Assembly (NCBI GenBank): GCA_943737045.1
Contig: CALSFV010000017.1
Location: 62,001 to 126,000 of the forward strand
Reading direction: 5' to 3'
Origin: Parapristionchus giblindavisi
Lineage: Eukaryota; Nematoda; Chromadorea; Rhabditida; Diplogasteridae
Length of the DNA stretch: 64,000 bases
Shown: positions 58,974-64,000 of the stretch, piece by piece
Numbering within the stretch: position 1 is the stretch's first letter
How the letters are laid out: each line of letters starts with the position of its first letter
Notes under the pieces: model-generated
What the model was told of the DNA's origin: nothing
Database searches by the model: none
Seen by the model: the letters and a program-made list of their open reading frames with translations, nothing else
Made by a program: the position numbers and the translations under genes

Positions 58974-60988
58974 GAAGTAAGCTATGCTAGATGCCGGATC
59001 AGAAAGCACGTTAGCGTCAGATAAATAATTACTGTGTGTAAAATATGGATAAAAGTACTGTAGTAGATCTACGGTAGGAGAATTGGGAGTAAGGCATGAG
59101 TGCAACCATGCGAATGAAAACTAACCATGCTAAAATAAACATTTTAGGTACAATTCCATGAAAACATACATTCATTCAATGCCCATTTTTTTCCAGAATG
59201 TATGTTTTGAGGTATTCAGTACACAGAAAAAGCAAAATTTTTTCTATGCATATTAAAATTCAATAAATTTTTTAATGCAAATTCCTAATATGAAAAATCG
59301 AAGACCGCTTCTTGCGATAATAGCAGTATTCGCTAGGAATATCTCACAGTGTGTTCAAGGGGGTTGGTCATTAGCCGACACGGTAGGAGTTATTTCAAGT
59401 CTCCGCCCATTTTTTCGCCACGAAACCCAAACGAAGAGCGAAATTAGCGATATCAGATCATAAACGTCATGAAATGTGAGGCTTAATAAGTGTATTTTAA
59501 GCATGAAAAATAGATTGACTAATTATCATAAAATTTTACTCAACCTTTTTACTACTTGACATGTGTTAAGTTGAAGCCTTGATTATCCTATTTTTGGTTA
59601 AGTTGGATTATTCGAGGGAAAGTTTAATAGCTGTGGTTTCAAGTTCAAATTTCGAAAGTCGAAGATTGCAAGAAAAATGGAGTCTTTCTGTTCAAAAGAA
59701 ATGTGAATTAGGATAAAAATAAGGATATAAAACATGTGAATTCTAATCAAAGATGTACGAGGAAACGTTGTTCATCATTTCATTAAAGGTAAACATCCAA
59801 AAGTCAATGTAGAAAAAAATCGCATGATACATCATAAGTATAAGACGATCTTGAGACTTTTTGATAAAAACAAGAGAAATACTTATTTCTAGGAAAAGTG
59901 TAATGAAACACATTTGAGAGTAGTTATTCGTATGGGGGATATAAAAAGCTCCTTCCAGACTAAGGAATATTGTAGTGTAGTGTGTGCACTAACACTTATG
60001 AGCTATGGATTGTATCGGATAGAAGTATTATGGTTTAGCATTTGCAGTGATATTTCAATATAAGCGGTCAACTTCTGATCCCTATAAGATCTCTATAAGT
60101 TCAGAATTATTTTGATTAACAATCATGATGCCTTTTTCTTTTATGAAAGTTCATTGTGCAGTGAAAAGTATGATATCTGAGTACCACAAGCCTAAATATA
60201 ACTTTGTAGAAAAAATCCTAAATAGCGAAACCAGTTCTTGAAACAATTATGCGAAATCCTCAATTATGTTCCATAAAGTGACAAAAAATCTGCTTAATAT
60301 CATCACTGGCCTATTTATTCTAGCTTAAATGATAAGCTATCCATTTTTTATCTTATAAGGAAGGAAGCCCCTCATGTGGCCAGAATGACGAGTTGCCATT
60401 TATTTAAATATAAAATCCTTGGAGTATATATTTAGACCCATAAATGAATCGGAAAATATTATGGATATAGTTCACGTACGCTGTTGTAGATCATTTTCAA
60501 GTCAACCACCACATCAACACGGATTCAGTCGAATGAAAAGGAGATATTAATTTTTTTGGTTAAAAAAGATCTTGGACAAGGACTAAAACAGAAATCAGAT
60601 ATCTACGAGCTTTTTATCACCAGTCCAGGGAGGTATAACAACATATAACCAGTGTTGACAAATCTTTCGAACTGAAGAAGAAAAAACATCAGAAAAAGTA
60701 TCGTGCATGACTTCCGTAAATAATAAATAGTCATCCCAGCTCATTATTGTCAAGGAAAAAAGATATAAGTGAAAAATAAATGTAGTTTGCTATGAATTAA
60801 GCAAAGCTCATACTCTACTTCTCAACCAAACCTAAACAACACTCAAATCCTAAATTTTAATGATTTAGTAAATTTGAACGCCTTCTAGAGTACTATATGG
60901 TGGGTTTATTTGTGTTTTTGTACTCGCAGTACATTTAAAACAATCAAAATGGCCAAAGTTAGCGTTCGTTGAGTCATTCATAAAGTAT
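58974..60988. other. Intergenic stretch, no feature seen
   Basis: AT-rich; I see no exon with convincing splice signals, no inverted-repeat element and no RNA gene. Confidence 0.5.
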
Positions 60989-61215
60989 TCATAATCTTTG
61001 ACGGAACAGGACGAGGAAACGAAAACACCACAAGCCTACGACAACTACAGTGCGTAGTATCTTGTAACCCCGCGAAATTATTAATTCAACAACAAACACT
61101 GGGTCGAACACCAATTGGACTTGAATAGGTTTTCCGGGACCACCGTTTAAAACCCGATCGAAAAAGGATACGGATAAAATATGATAAGACAACGTGGTTT
61201 TATAATCAAAGCTAG

Positions 61216-62183
61216 TCATAAGGTTTCTTTGAGAATCTCAAAATGGAACTTTTTGTGGCCAAATGCCAATTCTAATTCGGGCACTTCAAATTGGATAAGG
61301 GTAATGGATAAGCCTGCACGTGTGATTCCCGGCCTAATGTTAACCTTATCAGAAGGACTAAGCAGAAGGACTGAGTCTATGTCTGCATGGAATGCGTGTG
61401 TATCGCCCTTTACACTGAATGAATGAACTCCGGGAGGAATACACTGCAAATGATGAGAAATGGGACATTCGTAAATGGAAAAACAACATTATTTTGCAAA
61501 AACTTTTGGTGAACACGCATTCATATACTGTTGAACATAGCGCGAATTAATGTTGACTAGTGCAAATTCAGTGTAAATCGGCTCTCCCACGTTGCAGCCA
61601 GCAAAAAAAAACAACAGTGCAATAATGGAATTAAATAAATTTTAAATAGAGTCTTTGAGTAATGTGTAACGTGACAAATTTCAAATGAAATCATAGCCAG
61701 ACGGCTCTGATCCCATCAGGGGAAATCCCGGATCGCGAAAATAATTCGACTGCAGAAATAGTGGAGATAAGCATCGTACATCAGTGTGTTGATGGAAAGA
61801 GTAACAGACTTATGATGTATGTGTTGTGTTAGTCTTTAACGTCATTACAAGGTTAATCTAATTGACTCAGAACATTGCCACTCAGAGAATCAACAACCAC
61901 CACCACGCTAGAAAAGTTTGCAGGGAACGTCTTATTTACTTGCTGTTCAGTACCCAATATAGAAACTTGTGTATATAGCTGAAAAAAATCTAATCCTTTT
62001 CGAAAATAGTAACATTTCCGAATCCGATTCAACCTCCCAGCCAAAGCAAAACTCGTCGGTCAGGAATAGCAAGTGTTCATCGTTTATAAGAAAATTCTCT
62101 GACTCTGAGAGGGCTAGCGCACACTGGAGGGCCTGAATGAGTGACTGAGTGTCACTCGAGAGACTCTTAACTATATGTTGCAT
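61216..62183 (-). CDS. Candidate three-exon gene, possibly Rad9-like checkpoint clamp subunit
   Basis: Exons on the minus strand: 62183-62034, 61978-61874, 61443-61216, all in phase, 160 residues plus TGA. Acceptors (TTTTTTTCAG and ATTTGCAG) are strong. The TGA overlaps an ATG (61219) opening a second frame to 60989 that contains FDRVLNGGPGKPIQVQL and FVVELIISRG. That resembles the end of the Rad9 PCNA-like domain (GGPGRP... FVLATL). If real, the gene is split by a frameshift near 61217 or my last exon boundary is wrong. The similarity is from memory and weak. Confidence 0.3.
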
Positions 62184-62192
62184 CGTGAGCAC

Positions 62193-64000
62193 ATAAAACG
62201 TGCAGGCTTGTGTGCTGATTACTAGCTAGAGATTAGCGAAGGAAAAAGTTCCGAATGACGGTAACGATGTGTTGTTGTAAATTCTAAATACCCGGAATTA
62301 TTAAATTAATCCTGAACACATTACGTACAAAGACCAGGCTCATATGTGTTTCAGGTAAACAAAATTTAGAAGCGAAAGAATGAATTGTTTTCCAAAAGAA
62401 ATCAAAAGATCGGGTCGTTCGTGCATGATTTCAAAATATTTTCGTTATCTCAAAAAACAGCTATATGGGCTGTTATTGTGAAAAATGTTAAACTCTTCTC
62501 ATGAAGAGTTACATGCATGTGCGATGCATATGAAAGCTAAGAAGGATTAGGCCATGTGATATACTTAGAAAAGGAGGTATACTAGCTGTTCTAATCAGTC
62601 TTGAAAAAGTGCTACTACTTACCCTACCACTTTCACTGGTTATAATTGGTCAGATGTCGTCTAGTACGTCAAGTAATGGAAAATTCTCTGAAAGCTACCT
62701 ACCCGATCACTACTACGATTCTAAGAGAACCTAGTAGAACTTATCGTTAGTCATGAACGCTTATATCGATATACTTATATCCGAAAATGGTCTTCCCCAA
62801 TAATTAAGTAAAATATTCCCATCGGAAACGTGGAGAAAAAAAAAGGTGAATGTCGTGGTTTTTTTTCTCATGTGTGATCAGAGAAAGAAAAAAAACACAT
62901 AATTCCATAAAGATGACAGGAAATTATCTACTCGATTAAATGTGGAGAAGTATGTTATGAATTGTGTTGTGACCATAGAAATCAATTAAAAATACGAGGG
63001 CTGTAGGACAGTAAAGGCGACACAGAGTTATCGTTGGTGTACTTCCGCTTGTCAAGGGTTATATACCCATCGCCGATAATTACCTCGAACCCGAGAAATT
63101 GAACCGAACGAGCCCGATGAGAAGTGCATCATTACAAAAACGAGGAATTAAATTTTTCCCAAAAACATTTGGGGATTAAAAAGTCACGGAGAACGGGTGG
63201 GGACATCACTAATTAACGTCCCTGAGGAGACTTTAACTGTCAATATTGTCACCAACCAGGATGAGATTAGAACTACGATAATTGGCCCGATTGGGATTTA
63301 AACTATGAAATAATACAGAAAACCTCTGGGAACGTTCAACTTGTGCTTTGAAAATGTGACAAAGATCACGTTATCGCTCTATGCACAGGGAAAAACCTAT
63401 AGAAAATAAGAGATAAAATACTAACTTTTTTTCAGCTCAGACCAGAATTTGTCATCACGCAAGTGTTCTTTGGGAAAAAAACATAAAATCTGTCCTTAAG
63501 GAATACTACTAAACAAGAGATGAACAATAAATGTACCCAAAAATGAACAAAAAATGAGATCACGTTGAACAAGTGTACAGAGAAAAGTGAACGCTTCTAA
63601 TGCCGAGCGAACCTCTAATTTCTGCATTTTTTTTCAGTCGTTTTCTAAGTATCATAATAACCTTATCTCGTAAGTAATTATAGGGTATATTTGTGTACGG
63701 AGAAATGAGGCAAATACGACACAAATGGTGACAATGTAGAGTATAATGAATTTATGCCTGGCTGATTCCTTGTTGCAAAATCAGCACCTAAGGGTGTTTG
63801 CTCAATAATTGGCTAGCGTACAAAACATATTTGTGATAAGCAAAGAGTGCATACGAAAAAATGGCATTTTTGCAGTCCGTTAGCATAGGATTCTAGGTAA
63901 ACAGAGTAAAACAATACTAGTGGTCTTTGATATGTAAAGAAAACAAAAGGCAAAACATAGGAACTTCCGTATAAGATCGAAAGATGCGATGCGTTTTATC
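62193..64000. other. Terminal stretch, no feature seen
   Basis: AT-rich DNA without recognisable exons, repeats or RNA genes to the end of the window. Confidence 0.5.

Noticed and set aside
1..64000. CRISPR arrays, bacterial operons or prophage
   Set aside because: The sequence is clearly eukaryotic: spliced genes, eukaryotic tRNAs and transposons. The regular repeats are minisatellites within a transposon.

Overview
The window reads as nuclear DNA of a nematode, probably a rhabditid. Introns are short and AT-rich and end in TTTCAG-type acceptors. Two adjacent genes encode the EGO-1/RRF-1 kind of cellular RNA-dependent RNA polymerase (RdRP). The introns and intergenic DNA are full of small inverted-repeat transposons with Tc1/mariner, Tc4/Tc5, hAT, TTAA-type and Mutator-like hallmarks. 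The species cannot be named from the sequence.

Layout. (1) 130-11262 (+): 3' part of RdRP gene 1, 35 exons in view; its 5' end lies before the window. (2) 12651-35125 (+): complete RdRP gene 2, modelled here with 58 exons and 1,667 codons; the phases close without a frame break. Both keep the catalytic DLDGD motif. (3) 35.1-50.1 kb: gene-poor, with transposon fragments, a LINE remnant, palindromes, and a few weak exons of an unidentified gene (38.9-40.4 kb). (4) 50212-53571 (+) and 58835-55259 (-): two paralogous C2H2 zinc-finger genes, tail to tail, each with 11 exons whose phases match throughout. (5) 59-64 kb: mostly featureless; a small minus-strand gene at 62183-61216 may be a divergent, possibly broken Rad9-like clamp gene.

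RNA genes sit inside RdRP introns: tRNA-Val(UAC) on the sense strand in gene 1, and tRNA-Thr(AGU), tRNA-Arg(ACG) and one degenerate tRNA on the antisense strand in gene 2.

How it fits together: the RdRP pair would make secondary small RNAs from target transcripts in RNA interference. In C. elegans ego-1 and rrf-1 are also neighbours. The most unusual features are in the introns: a 1.8-kb Mutator-like fold-back element built of a 31-bp minisatellite and ending a few bases before a splice acceptor; a GATCTTT repeat that seems restricted to introns; TACGGTAG-type motifs placed on 5' splice sites; and a probable gene-conversion tract over a core RdRP exon. All exon models come from reading splice sites, phase and protein similarity by eye; no alignment or RNA evidence was available.
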